Of a DNA stretch of 64,000 nucleotides, positions 26,791-36,271 are shown piece by piece. How positions within the stretch are numbered: the first letter of the stretch is position 1; every line of letters begins with the position of its first letter. The notes beneath the pieces were generated by a model, which made no database searches, was not told the DNA's origin, and saw nothing but the letters and a program-made list of their open reading frames with translations. The stretch comes from Gemmatimonadota bacterium (lineage in GTDB: Bacteria; Gemmatimonadota; Gemmatimonadetes; Gemmatimonadales; GWC2-71-9). The DNA is taken from contig JADJPD010000001.1 of the NCBI GenBank assembly GCA_016713435.1, positions 124,001 to 188,000 on the forward strand, read 5' to 3'. The position numbers and the translations under genes were made by a program.

Positions 26791-28136
26791 GCGAGCATGC
26801 CCGCGATGGCCGCCGACGTGAAGGCGGCGAGGTTGCCCGCGATCATCGCCCGGAGCCCGAAGCGGGCGATCTCGCCGCGCCGTTCCGGCGCCAGCCCGCC
26901 GATCCCCCCGATCTGGATGGCGATGCTGCCGAGGTTGGCAAAGCCGAGCAGCGCGTAGGTGAGGATGAGGGCGCTCCGCGGCTGCATCGCGACGCCGGCC
27001 CCCAGGTCCCGGGCGAACTGGGCGTACGCCACGAACTCGTTGAGCGCGGTCTTGAGGCCGATCATCCCGCCCACGTAGGGGGTGTCCTGCCACGGCACGC
27101 CGAGCACCCACGCCACCGGGCGGAGCAGCTGGCCCAGCCCCCACTGGAGGCTCAGCTGCTCCAGGCCCACCAGCCCGCCCACCCAGCCGAGGCCCGCGTT
27201 GAGCAGCGCCACCAGGGCGATGAACGCGATGAGCATGGCCGCCACGTTGATCGCCAGCTGCACCCCCTGCAGCGCGCCCGCGGCGGCGGCGTCGATGACG
27301 CTGGCTTCCGTGCGCTCGAGGTGGGCCGAGCGGCCGCCCCGGGTGACGGGCTCCCCCGTCTCCGGCTCCATGATCTTGGCGAGGTACAGGCCGGCGGGCG
27401 CGTTCATCACGCTGGCGGCGATGAGGTGCCCCGCGATGCCCGGCAGCACGCCGGAGAGCATCCCCACGTAGGCCGCCATCACCCCGCCCGCCACGGTGGC
27501 GAAGCCGCCGGTCATCACCGCGAAGAGCTCGGAGCTGGTGAATTGCCGCACGAACGGCTTCACCAGCAGCGGCGCCTCGGTCTGCCCCAGGAAGATGTTG
27601 CCTGAGGCCGAGAGGGTCTCGGCGCCGGAGGTGCGCAGGGTCCGCTGCATCACCCACGCGATGCCGCGCACCACGAGCTGCATGAGGCCCAGGTGATACA
27701 GGACCGACATGAGGGCGGAGAAGAACACCAGCGTGGGCAGCACGCTGAAGGCCAGGAAGGCGCCGGTCTGCGCCGTCATGCGGGCGCCCGGGCACGGCCC
27801 CGGCTCGCAGGCCACCGGCACCGCATTGTCCACCAGGTTGCCGAAGACGAAGCGGGCCCCCTCCTGCTGGAACGCCAGCAGCCGGGTGACCGCGTGCCCC
27901 GCCCCGTCGAACGCCGCGCGCCCCGTGCCGGTCTTGAGGATGAGGAGCGCGAACACCACCTGCAGGCCCACGCCCGCACCCACCAGCCGCCAGTTCACCC
28001 GCGCCCGGTTGGAAGAGAGCGCCAGGGCCACCCCGAGCATCGCGGCCACGCCCGCGACGCCCATGAGCCGCTCGGCGAGCGGCACGTCCAGGCCCGCCTG
28101 CAGCGCCGCAAACCGCTCCGCCGCCTGCAGCAGCAT
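26787..28136 (-). CDS. Concentrative nucleoside transporter, NupC/CNT family
   Basis: Ion-coupled nucleoside importer in the inner membrane. It has 449 residues and about ten hydrophobic segments. The CNT signature SGNIFLGQTEAPLLVKPF lies in the centre, followed by MTGGFATVAGGVMAAY. GLKTALNEFVAYAQF and LLGFANLGSIAIQIGG follow near the C-terminus. The first 30 residues are longer than usual. Its ATG shares one base with the adenosine deaminase stop (TGATG), a tight coupling. Confidence 0.93.
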   Translation of the reverse strand: MLLQAAERFAALQAGLDVPLAERLMGVAGVAAMLGVALALSSNRARVNWRLVGAGVGLQVVFALLILKTGTGRAAFDGAGHAVTRLLAFQQEGARFVFGNLVDNAVPVACEPGPCPGARMTAQTGAFLAFSVLPTLVFFSALMSVLYHLGLMQLVVRGIAWVMQRTLRTSGAETLSASGNIFLGQTEAPLLVKPFVRQFTSSELFAVMTGGFATVAGGVMAAYVGMLSGVLPGIAGHLIAASVMNAPAGLYLAKIMEPETGEPVTRGGRSAHLERTEASVIDAAAAGALQGVQLAINVAAMLIAFIALVALLNAGLGWVGGLVGLEQLSLQWGLGQLLRPVAWVLGVPWQDTPYVGGMIGLKTALNEFVAYAQFARDLGAGVAMQPRSALILTYALLGFANLGSIAIQIGGIGGLAPERRGEIARFGLRAMIAGNLAAFTSAAIAGMLA

Positions 28137-29161
28137 CAGGCCTCCGTCCGGAAGGCGCGGTCCGCCTCGGCGCCGAGGCGGGCGCGGTCGGCCTCGGGCA
28201 GGAACGCGGCGGCGAAGCCGTTGCGGACCAGGGTGCGGAGCTCCGGCTCCGTCAGGCGGAGCGCGGTGGCGCCAAGGGCATACTCGGAGGAGAGGGTCAC
28301 GTCGCTCATCAGCCAGTTGTCGGAGCAGAGCGTCACCACGAGCCCCTCGTCGAGGTAGCGGCGCAGCGGGTGATGGGCCGGGTCGGGCACCACCCGGGTC
28401 TGCACGTTGGAGGTGAGGCAGATCTCGACGGGAATGCGGTGGTCGCGCACGTGGGCCAGCAGCGCCGGATCCTCATGGATCCGTGTCCCATGGCCGATGC
28501 GGCCGGCCTGGCAGGTCTCCAGCGCCTCCCACACCGAGGCGGGGCCGGCGGCCTCCCCCGCGTGCACCGTCACCGCGAGCCCTCCCCGCGCCGCCACGGC
28601 GAAGGCCTCCGCGTGCGGCGCCGCGGCATGATGCGCCTCGCCCCCGGCGATGTCGAAGGCCACGACGCCGAGGTGCCGGAGCCGCACGGACGCCTCGGCG
28701 ATCTCGAGGGAGAGGTCGGGATCGAAGTGCCGGAGGGTGCAGTTGATGATGCTGGCCCGAATGCCGAACTCGGCCTCCCCGCGGGCCAGGCCGCGGCGCT
28801 CGGCCGCGAGCACCTCGTCGAGCGTGAGGCCCAGGGCGGTGCTGAGCGCGGGGCAGTAGCGCACCTCGAGCAGCCGCACCCCGTCCGCCGCGGCGTCGGC
28901 GGCCATCTCGTAGGCGACCCGGGCAATGGCGTCCGGGTCCTGCAGCACCGCCACCGTCCAGCGGAAGCGGGCCAGGTAATCGTCGAGGTTGCGGGCGTCG
29001 TCCACCCGCATGGCGCGGCGCAGGGTCTCCGGGTCGGCGGCCGGCAGCTCCACGCCGGCCGCCCGGCCCAGCTCCAGCAGCGTGGCCGGCCGGAGCGAGC
29101 CGTCGAGGTGAACGTGCAGCTCCGCCTTCGGGAGCGCCCGGAAGCGCTCAACTCCCCGCAT
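28136..29161 (-). CDS. add: Adenosine deaminase
   Basis: Hydrolyses (deoxy)adenosine to (deoxy)inosine. It has 341 residues and a metal-dependent TIM barrel. Motifs are PKAELHVHLDGSLRP with the first HxH zinc ligands, VTVHAGEAAGP with the third His and catalytic Glu, RIGHGTRI, and LCSDNWLMSD with the last Asp ligand. Related adenine deaminases have nearly the same motifs, so the substrate could be adenine. The neighbours (nucleoside transporter, PNP) favour adenosine. The ATG at 29161 overlaps the preceding small gene by 14 bp. Confidence 0.9.
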   Translation of the reverse strand: MRGVERFRALPKAELHVHLDGSLRPATLLELGRAAGVELPAADPETLRRAMRVDDARNLDDYLARFRWTVAVLQDPDAIARVAYEMAADAAADGVRLLEVRYCPALSTALGLTLDEVLAAERRGLARGEAEFGIRASIINCTLRHFDPDLSLEIAEASVRLRHLGVVAFDIAGGEAHHAAAPHAEAFAVAARGGLAVTVHAGEAAGPASVWEALETCQAGRIGHGTRIHEDPALLAHVRDHRIPVEICLTSNVQTRVVPDPAHHPLRRYLDEGLVVTLCSDNWLMSDVTLSSEYALGATALRLTEPELRTLVRNGFAAAFLPEADRARLGAEADRAFRTEA

Positions 29162-29387
29162 CGTCCTCCGCGGCGCCGCGGCGGCTCGCGCGGGTGACGC
29201 GCAGGATGGCGCCGGCCGCCAGCGGCTCACCGAGCGGCACGGGCAGGCCGCGCGCGTCGGTGACGAGGGCCTCGCCCGCGTCGCAGGCGGGGAGCAGCTC
29301 AGGGGCGCCCGCCTGCACGGCATCACGCGCGGTGGCGCCAGGAGCGAGCGGGATGGTGCGGGCGTTCACGAAGACGGGCATGGTCAT
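29148..29387 (-). CDS. Small beta-grasp-like protein (ThiS/MoaD-like) without GG tail
   Basis: A 79-residue protein beginning MTMPVFVNARTIPLAPGATA. The pattern of a first strand pair, a helix (ARDAVQAGAPELL) and late strands (ALVTDARGLPVPLG, GAILRVTRAS) resembles ThiS/MoaD sulfur carriers. The end is RASRRGAAEDDAGS, so the C-terminal Gly-Gly needed for activation is missing. It sits between the 5'-nucleotidase stop (5 bp) and the adenosine deaminase start (14-bp overlap), clearly within the operon. Role unknown. It might be a subunit or regulator. Confidence 0.6.
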   Translation of the reverse strand: MTMPVFVNARTIPLAPGATARDAVQAGAPELLPACDAGEALVTDARGLPVPLGEPLAAGAILRVTRASRRGAAEDDAGS

Positions 29388-29392
29388 GATGG

Positions 29393-31735
29393 TCAGCGGC
29401 GGGGAACCAGCCGGCGATCCTCGGCCGGCGTCACGGGTTGGGGCAGCGCGCGCAGGTAGTCGCCGAGCGCCTCGGCCGGCAGGCGCGCGCTCCGCACCAC
29501 GGGCCAGCGCCGGAGGTTGCCCGGGGTGCGGCAGCCGCGGGACGCACTGCAGTTGCCGGCACCGAGGGGGAAGAGGGAGTCGGCCTCGAGGAGCGCGGCA
29601 CTCAGGGCCACGAGATAGGTCCGCCCGCGGTCCAGCCGGTCGCCATTGCTCAGGCGGATGGCGCGGACGCGGGAGTAGGCGCGGCGGGTGCTGTCGTACT
29701 CGATGCGGAGCCCGGCCACCTCGCAGCAGCGCGCCCCGGCCACCAGGTTCTCGGCCAGCGCCTCGAGGTCGGCGCCGCTCATCCGGAGGGCCAGCAGCGC
29801 GCCCTCACCCGGGACGGCGCGGGCCAGCTGGCGCGGCGTGGTGACCCCGGCCGGCAGCCGGGCCACCCCCTCGGCCACGCCGGCCACGGCCACGTCGGCG
29901 CGGAGCGCGCGGCGGTACGCATCCGCCAGGAGCCGGGCCAGGCCGCGGCCCGCGCCGGGCTCGGCGGGGAGGCGGAGGGTGGCGACGGGCAGGTCGGCCG
30001 AGTCAGGCACCAGGCGGGTGGGGGTGGGGGGCGCATCGGCGGCGGGGTCCGGCGCCGGGCGGGTGGGCAGCAGCAGCGGCGTGCGGGCCGGCTCGCCGAC
30101 GGCCGCCGACGGCGCCTCGGCGAAGAGCGCGCGCGCTTCCTCGGCCAGGGCGGGCGGGAGAATCTGCCACCCCGGCGGGAGGCTCTCTGGCGGCGCGAGC
30201 ACCCGGCGGCGGCGGAGCTCGGTCAGGATGAGCTCGCGGATGTTCTCGCCGCGGTCGTAGACCACCGGGGCCCGCGCCAGGAACGCCACGCCGCCCCCGC
30301 CCTGCTGGCGGTAGTCGCTCACGGCCACCGTGAAGCTGTCGGTGGGGAGCACGGTACGGCCGTTCACCTCGAGGCGGGTGACGCGGGAGCCGGCGGGGCG
30401 CGACAGGTCGAGGGTGTAGAAGGCGCCGCCGAGCAGGTCGTAGTTGTAGCCGGGGAAGCGGCGGTTGAGCGCCAGGTGGCCCGCCGAGTCGCGGGTGAAG
30501 TAGCGGGCCGACTGCTCCAGCCACGCCCGCAGGTCGGTGCCCGACAGCTTCACGGCACGCAGCACGTTCTCGAACGGGTAGGCGCGATACACCTCGGCCG
30601 TGGTGAGCTCTCCCTCGCCGAAGCCGCTCCGCGGCTCGTACACCGCCACCATCGAGAGCTCGGCCCCCGAGGCGCGGCGCTGCACGTCGTGCAGGAAGCG
30701 CACGAACGGCGTGTCCTCCACCCGGGCCAGCCGGGCCGGGTAGGGCGCCCGGGCCTCGGCCACCACGGTCGTGGCCCAGGTGAGGGCGGTGGCGTGCGCG
30801 TCGGCCAGGCGGCGGAGGAAGCGGGCGGAGGGCCGCGCCGTCTCGAGCGGCACCGACTCGCCCTCGGCCGCCACCAGCGCCAGCCGGTCCCCGCGGGACA
30901 CCAGGGTCAGGTGCAGCACCGCGAGGGACTGCGCCCGCGGGCGCGGCTGGATGAAGTGGACCCCGTTGATCACCGAGTCCAGCAACTCGCCATGGCTGTG
31001 GCCCACCACCACCACGTCCGGCCGCACCGGCCCCCGGGCCAGGCTCGCCGCCACGTCCTCGGCCCCGACGCCGGTGGTGTCGTAGCTGCCGGCCCCCTCG
31101 AGCCCGCTGTGGGACAGCACGATGCACAGGTCCGCCTCCCGCCGCATCTCGGCGAGGACGCCCGGCGCCGCCCGCTCGATCCGCTCCACGCGGTAGCGCC
31201 CGCGCAGCCGGTCGCGGTGCCACACCATGGTCCCCGGCGTGAGGAGCCCCGCGATGGCGATGCGGACGCCGTTGCGGCTGATGACCACGAACGGCTGCAG
31301 GGCGAGCGAGTCGGCCGGGAGCCGCCGCAGATTGGCGCTCACCATCGGGAAGGTGGCGGCCGCCAGCGCGCGCTCGAAGAGCGGCACGCCGTAGTCGAAC
31401 TCGTGGTTGCCGGGGGTGGCGGCGTCGTAGCCCAGGGTGTTCATGGCGTCCATCACCGGGTGCGGCTCGCGCCGCGACACGCCGCCGTAGTACGCCGCGA
31501 ACGGAGTCCCCTGCAGGGCATCCCCCGCGTCCACCAGCACCACCTGGCCGGGATAGCGCTCGCGCAGCGAGTCCACCACCGTGGCCGCGCGGGCCAGGCC
31601 GCCCGGCGCCGGCACGTTCTGGACATAGTCCCAGTCGGTGACGTGCCCGTGGATGTCCGTAGTGGCCACGAGGACCAGGCGGACGGTGTCGGCGGGCAGG
31701 AACGCGAGGGCAGCGAGGAGGGGGAACAGCGCCAT
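29393..31735 (-). CDS. Secreted 5'-nucleotidase / metallophosphoesterase (UshA-like)
   Basis: Exported dinuclear-metal hydrolase that releases phosphate and nucleosides from nucleotides. It has 780 residues with a short signal peptide (LFPLLAALAFLPAD). Metal ligand blocks are TTDIHGHVTDWD, VDAGDALQGT, TPGNHEFDYG, VLSHSGLE and VVGHSHGELLD. The C-terminal 5_nucleotid_C domain carries FENVLRAVKLSGTDLRAWLEQ and FTVAVSDYRQQGGGG. A second, weaker copy of this C-terminal type appears after residue 600 (LLALRMSGADLEALAEN), making the protein longer than UshA. It heads the nucleotide operon next to the Pho island. TTTATT five bases before the ATG may be its -10. Confidence 0.9.
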   Translation of the reverse strand: MALFPLLAALAFLPADTVRLVLVATTDIHGHVTDWDYVQNVPAPGGLARAATVVDSLRERYPGQVVLVDAGDALQGTPFAAYYGGVSRREPHPVMDAMNTLGYDAATPGNHEFDYGVPLFERALAAATFPMVSANLRRLPADSLALQPFVVISRNGVRIAIAGLLTPGTMVWHRDRLRGRYRVERIERAAPGVLAEMRREADLCIVLSHSGLEGAGSYDTTGVGAEDVAASLARGPVRPDVVVVGHSHGELLDSVINGVHFIQPRPRAQSLAVLHLTLVSRGDRLALVAAEGESVPLETARPSARFLRRLADAHATALTWATTVVAEARAPYPARLARVEDTPFVRFLHDVQRRASGAELSMVAVYEPRSGFGEGELTTAEVYRAYPFENVLRAVKLSGTDLRAWLEQSARYFTRDSAGHLALNRRFPGYNYDLLGGAFYTLDLSRPAGSRVTRLEVNGRTVLPTDSFTVAVSDYRQQGGGGVAFLARAPVVYDRGENIRELILTELRRRRVLAPPESLPPGWQILPPALAEEARALFAEAPSAAVGEPARTPLLLPTRPAPDPAADAPPTPTRLVPDSADLPVATLRLPAEPGAGRGLARLLADAYRRALRADVAVAGVAEGVARLPAGVTTPRQLARAVPGEGALLALRMSGADLEALAENLVAGARCCEVAGLRIEYDSTRRAYSRVRAIRLSNGDRLDRGRTYLVALSAALLEADSLFPLGAGNCSASRGCRTPGNLRRWPVVRSARLPAEALGDYLRALPQPVTPAEDRRLVPRR

Positions 31736-31906
31736 GGAGGAATAAACCGCCCCCCGCCCGGCCCACGCAATCGGGCGGCCCCGCTTCTCCCGGCCTGTAT
31801 AATGAAGGGACCGCCGGGTGCCCCTTGCCCGGGGAAGTGCCACCCGGCAACGTTGCGGCGGAGCGGGACGCCCGATTCCGCGTCCCTGCAGAGTTGTTGC
31901 GAGAAT

Positions 31907-31940
31907 CTTGGCCTGTTCGTGACACGCCGATGGGTCAATT
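31907..31940 (+). promoter_or_regulatory. Weak Pho-type promoter of phoB
   Basis: CTTGGC (31907-31912) and CGTGAC (31918-31923) are 11 bp apart, and TCAATT (31935-31940) follows after 11 bp. This is the geometry of the other Pho sites below, but only one hexamer is a good match. A TATAAT at 31798-31803 further upstream has no -35. Confidence 0.4.
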
Positions 31941-32006
31941 CGTGTCGGGAAATCCTGGGCATCCAGCCCGGACCCGGCGCCTGACCCTCGTGGAAGGACT
32001 GCACGC

Positions 32007-32710
<704 letters not shown>

Positions 32711-32714
<4 letters not shown>

Positions 32715-34432
32715 CCTTCGCCGGCCGGCTGGTGGTGGGGACCATCCTCGTCCTGGTCTTCGCCATCGTGACGCTGGTGATGTCGGCCGAGCTCTCGCTG
32801 CGCCGCGCGCTCACCCTCGACCTCCGGGCCACCCTCGAGCGCGAGGCCACCCTGGCCGCCGCCGCCCTCGGCCCCGACTCCCTCACCTGGCAGCCCACCG
32901 TCGAGCGGCTCGGCGAGCAGACCGGCCTGCGCGTCACCGTCATCGACTCCACCGGCCGCGTGCGCGCCGAGAGCGAGGAGCCCGAGGCCCAGGTGGGCGC
33001 GCTCGAGAGCCACGCCAACCGGCCGGAGGTGAAGTCGGCCCTGGCCCACGGCGTGGGGAGCGACCAGCGCCTGAGCCGGACGCTCGGTGCCGAACTCCTC
33101 TACGTGGCCGTGCGGGGCGGGCCGGGGGTGGTGCGGGTGGCGAGCGACGTGGGCCACGGCAGCCGCATCGTGGAGCGGGCCAGCGACGCCGTCTTCGGCT
33201 CGGCGCTGCTGGCGCTGGTGGTGGGCATCGCGCTGGCGTTCTTCGCGGGGCGCTCCATCGCGCAGCCGCTCACCCGGATCACGCAGGCGGCGCACGCCAT
33301 GGCGCAGGGGACGCCGCCCCGCTTTCCCCGGAGCGGGGTGCCGGACGTCGACGCGCTGGTGCACGCGCTGCGCGAGATGCACGAGCAGCTGGAGCAGCGC
33401 TTCGCCGAGCTGCGCGCCGAGCGGGCGGAGAGCGCGGCGCTGGTGGAGGCCATGGTGGAGGGCGTCATCGCGGCCGACGAGCGCGGGCGCATCGTCACCG
33501 CCAACGGCGCCGCGCGCCGGCTCCTCGGCTACCGGCCCGACGAGCCGCTGCCGGCCCTCGACCAGCTCTTCCGCACCAAGCAGGCGCGCGAGCTCGTCGC
33601 CGAGGTGCAGCGTGGGCAGGAGGCGCAGCGGCAGATCGAGTTCGACAGCCAGACGGTGCTGCTCACCGGGCGCCCGCTCGGCGGCCGCGGGGCCCTGCTG
33701 GTGCTGCACGACGTCACCGAGCTCCGCCGCCTCGAGGCGGTGCGGCGCGACTTCGTGGCCAACGTCTCGCACGAGCTCAAGACCCCGCTCACCTCCATCT
33801 CCGGCTACGCCGAGACCCTGGTGGGCGACCAGACCGACCCCGCCACCACCCGGCGCTTCCTCGAGGTCATCCTCGCCAACTCCCGCCGCATGCAGCGGCT
33901 GGTGGACGACCTGCTCGACCTCTCCCGCATCGAGTCCGGCGGCTGGCGCCCCCAGCCCGAGGTGCTGGACGTGGGCATGGTCGGCCGCGAGGTCTGGACG
34001 CTCCTCGCCGCGCGGGCCGAGGAGCGCGGCGTGCGCTTCGCGCAGGACCTCGCGGTCCCCACCACCTTCGCCGACCCCGATGCGCTGCGCCAGGTGCTCA
34101 GCAACCTGATGGACAACGCCCTCCGCTACACGCCGCGGGGCGGCACCATCACCCTCCGCACCCGCCGCGAGGACGACGGCGTCCGGGTGAGCGTCCGCGA
34201 CACCGGCTCGGGCATCACCGGCGACCACCTCCCGCGGATCTTCGAGCGCTTCTACCGCGCCGACCCCGCCCGCTCGCGCGAGGAGGGCGGCACCGGCCTG
34301 GGCCTCGCCATCGTGAAGCACATGGTCGAGGGCCACGGCGGCAGCGTCCGCGCCGAGAGCGAGTTCGGCCGCGGCTCCGAGATCAGCGCCTGGTTCCCCG
34401 ACGCCGCCGGCGCCCCCGTCACCAACTCGTGA
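32711..34432 (+). CDS. phoR: Phosphate regulon sensor histidine kinase PhoR
   Basis: Inner-membrane kinase of 573 residues. It has TM1 (about 8-26), a periplasmic part of about 130 residues, TM2 (161-180), HAMP and a PAS domain (about 240-335). HisKA follows with H354 in NVSHELKTPLTSISGY. The ATPase domain has NLMDNALRYTPRGG, DTGSGITGDHLPRIFERFYR and GTGLGLAIVKHMVE. The large periplasmic domain resembles Gram-positive PhoR more than the short enterobacterial one. It is translationally coupled to phoB. Confidence 0.9.
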
Positions 34433-34473
34433 CCCCTGCGGGCCCCCGCGCGTGACCGCGCGGGGCGATCCTC
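34428..34473 (+). promoter_or_regulatory. Possible weak Pho-type promoter of the PAP2 gene
   Basis: CGTGAC at 34428-34433 and 34451-34456 (23 bp apart, one more than two turns) with ATCCTC at 34468-34473, 11 bp after the last box. It is less regular than the other sites. Confidence 0.3.
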
Positions 34474-34498
34474 CTGCCATGACCACGAGGAGGATCAC

Positions 34499-35020
34499 CT
34501 GCGCGCCCTGCTGACGTCCCTTGGCCGCCACGACCACCGGCTGATCGGGGCGCTGGCCCATTGGCCGGCCCCGCCGTGGGTGGACCGCGCCCTCCGCCTC
34601 GTGACCCATGCCGGCGGCGCCACCGCCTCCTCGCTGGCCTGCCTGGCACTCCTGCTCCTCCCCGCCACCCGCCCCCTCGGCCTGGTGGCAACCATCGCCA
34701 ACCTCGCATCCCACCTCGTGGTGCAGGCGCTCAAGCGGTCCGTGACCCGCCCGCGGCCCAGCACCCGGTTGCCCCACGTCGCGGCCCTCGCCGCGCTCCC
34801 CGACGAGTACTCCTTCCCCTCCGGACACGCCTGCGCGGCGATGGCGGTGGCCGTGGCCATCACCCTCGCCGCGCCGCTCGCGGGCATTCCCGTGCTGCTC
34901 CTGGCGCTCGCGGTGGGCGCCTCCCGCGTGTACCTCCGCGTGCACTACCCGACGGACGTGGTGGTGGGCCAGCTGCTCGGGACGGTCGCCGCGCTCGGCG
35001 CCCACTGGAGCCTGGCGTAG
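34499..35020 (+). CDS. PAP2-family phosphatase, probable non-ATG start
   Basis: Membrane phosphatase of the type 2 phosphatidic acid phosphatase family, which dephosphorylates lipid phosphates such as undecaprenyl-PP or phosphatidic acid. The three active-site motifs are complete: KRSVTRPRP, FPSGHACA and SRVYLRVHYPTD. There are about five hydrophobic segments. The usual N-terminal part (RHDHRLIGALAHWPAPPWVDRALR) lies upstream of the first GTG (34580). A strong AGGAGG (34488-34493) stands five bases before CTG at 34499, so CTG may be the start. Alternatively one base is missing between ATG 34479 and this frame. The setting in the Pho island suggests lipid phosphate recovery. Confidence 0.75.
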   Translation: MRALLTSLGRHDHRLIGALAHWPAPPWVDRALRLVTHAGGATASSLACLALLLLPATRPLGLVATIANLASHLVVQALKRSVTRPRPSTRLPHVAALAALPDEYSFPSGHACAAMAVAVAITLAAPLAGIPVLLLALAVGASRVYLRVHYPTDVVVGQLLGTVAALGAHWSLA

Positions 35021-36115
35021 GCCGCCTCGAGCTGGTCCAGCTCCCGGGCCCAGTCCCGCGCCACCGCGAAGGCCCGCGCCGCCTGCCCCATGACCCGGCG
35101 CTGCTCCGCATCCTCGACGAGCGCCTCGATCGCCGCGGTGAATCCCGCGACGTCGCCCGGGGCCACCAGCCGCCCCGTGATGCCCTCACACAGGTTCTCC
35201 GGGATGCCGCCCGCCCGCGCGCCGATCACCGGCACGCCGCTGGCCAGCGCCTCGAGCGCCACCAGCCCGCAGGTCTCCGTGGGTGAGGGGAACACGAACA
35301 GGTCCGCCGCCGCATAGAGGTCGGCGAGGCGGCTGCGGTCGATGAACCCGAGGTGCGTGGCGAACGGCAGTGCCGCACGGACCTCCGCCGCCTTCGGCCC
35401 ATCGCCCGCCACGCAGAACACGGCGCGCTCGCCGAGGGCCCGCGCCGCGGCCTGGAAGGCCGCCACCAGCGTGGCCACGTCCTTCTCCACCGCCAGGCGA
35501 CCCACGTGCAGCACCAGGGCGCGGTCGGTGGCACCGAGCTCGGCGCGGAGGGCCGCCGCCCGTCGCTCGGGGCGAAACCAGGCGGTGTCCACGCCGCGGC
35601 CCCAGACGGTCGCGTGCGGCAGGCCGAGCTCCAAGAGTTCGGAACGCGTCTGCTCGCTCGGCGTCTGTGTGAGGCCGGCTGCGCCGTGGAACCAGCGGAG
35701 CCAGGGCGCGGGTGGGCGCCACGGCCCAGGGCCCGAGATAGCGCGCGGCGTAGCGCGGGAAGTCGGTATGGAAGGACGAGGCGATGGGGAGCTGGCGCCG
35801 CCGCGCATAGCCCCGGCCAAAGAGGCCGAGCGGTCCCTCGGTGACCAGGTGCACCACCTCGGGCGCGAAGGCATCGAGGGTCCGGCTGAGTCCGCGGCCC
35901 CACGGCCACGACAGCCGCACCTGCCCGTAGCCGGGACACGGGACGGCGGCGAGACGCGTGACCCCGGCCTCGTCCGCGGTGGGATGGTCGTAGGCCGGCG
36001 CGAGGACGCGGACCTCATGCCCGCGGCGGCGGAGGCCATCCCGCATCACCGCCAGCACGGTGGTCACGCCGTTCACTTCAGGCAGGAAGGTGTCGGTGGC
36101 AAGGAGGATGCGCAT
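34945..36115 (-). CDS. GT4 glycosyltransferase, SqdX/MgtA-like, one frameshift
   Basis: Retaining glycosyltransferase of family 4, about 390 residues when repaired. The N-terminal Rossmann half begins MRILLATDTFLPEVNGV and contains SSFHTDFPRYAARYLG. The C-terminal half has WLRWFHGAAGLTQTPSEQT, WGRGVDTAWFRP, LHVGRLAVEKD and the donor-binding PSPTETCGLVALEALASGVP. The closest families I know with this pattern are sulfoquinovosyl- and mannosyl-diacylglycerol synthases. The frame changes near 35704, where one base is surplus in GCCCTGG. Its 3' end overlaps the PAP2 gene by 76 bp tail to tail. A Pho-type promoter precedes it, suggesting glycolipid made under phosphate shortage. Confidence 0.8.
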
Positions 36116-36120
36116 CACGG

Positions 36121-36165
36121 AATGGTCGCCGTGACACGTCGCGTCCCGGCCACGCCTCCGTCACG
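36121..36165 (-). promoter_or_regulatory. Pho-type promoter of the glycosyltransferase gene
   Basis: On the minus strand CGTGAC (36165-36160), CGTGGC (36154-36149) and CGCGAC (36143-36138) repeat every 11 bp. ACCATT (36126-36121) follows after 11 bp and ends five bases before the ATG. Confidence 0.55.
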
Positions 36166-36190
36166 ATCGCACGACGCCACGGGCTGGCCC

Positions 36191-36246
36191 CGTGTCAGGG
36201 CCGGGACGGGGCGTTCATGGGTTGGTGACACGCCGCGCGCATCCTT
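36191..36246 (+). promoter_or_regulatory. Pho-type promoter of the phosphodiesterase gene
   Basis: CGTGTC (36191-36196), CGGGAC (36202-36207), a skipped unit, GGTGAC (36224-36229), then 11 bp and ATCCTT (36241-36246). All units are in 11-bp phase. Confidence 0.55.
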
Positions 36247-36271
36247 CGCCTCACCCTCCCTGTGAGAGGCA

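Noticed and set aside
31798..31803. Perfect TATAAT upstream of phoB
   Set aside because: No -35 at 15-19 bp on the plus strand, and it is 200 bp from phoB. Kept only as a remark because the phased Pho site is closer.
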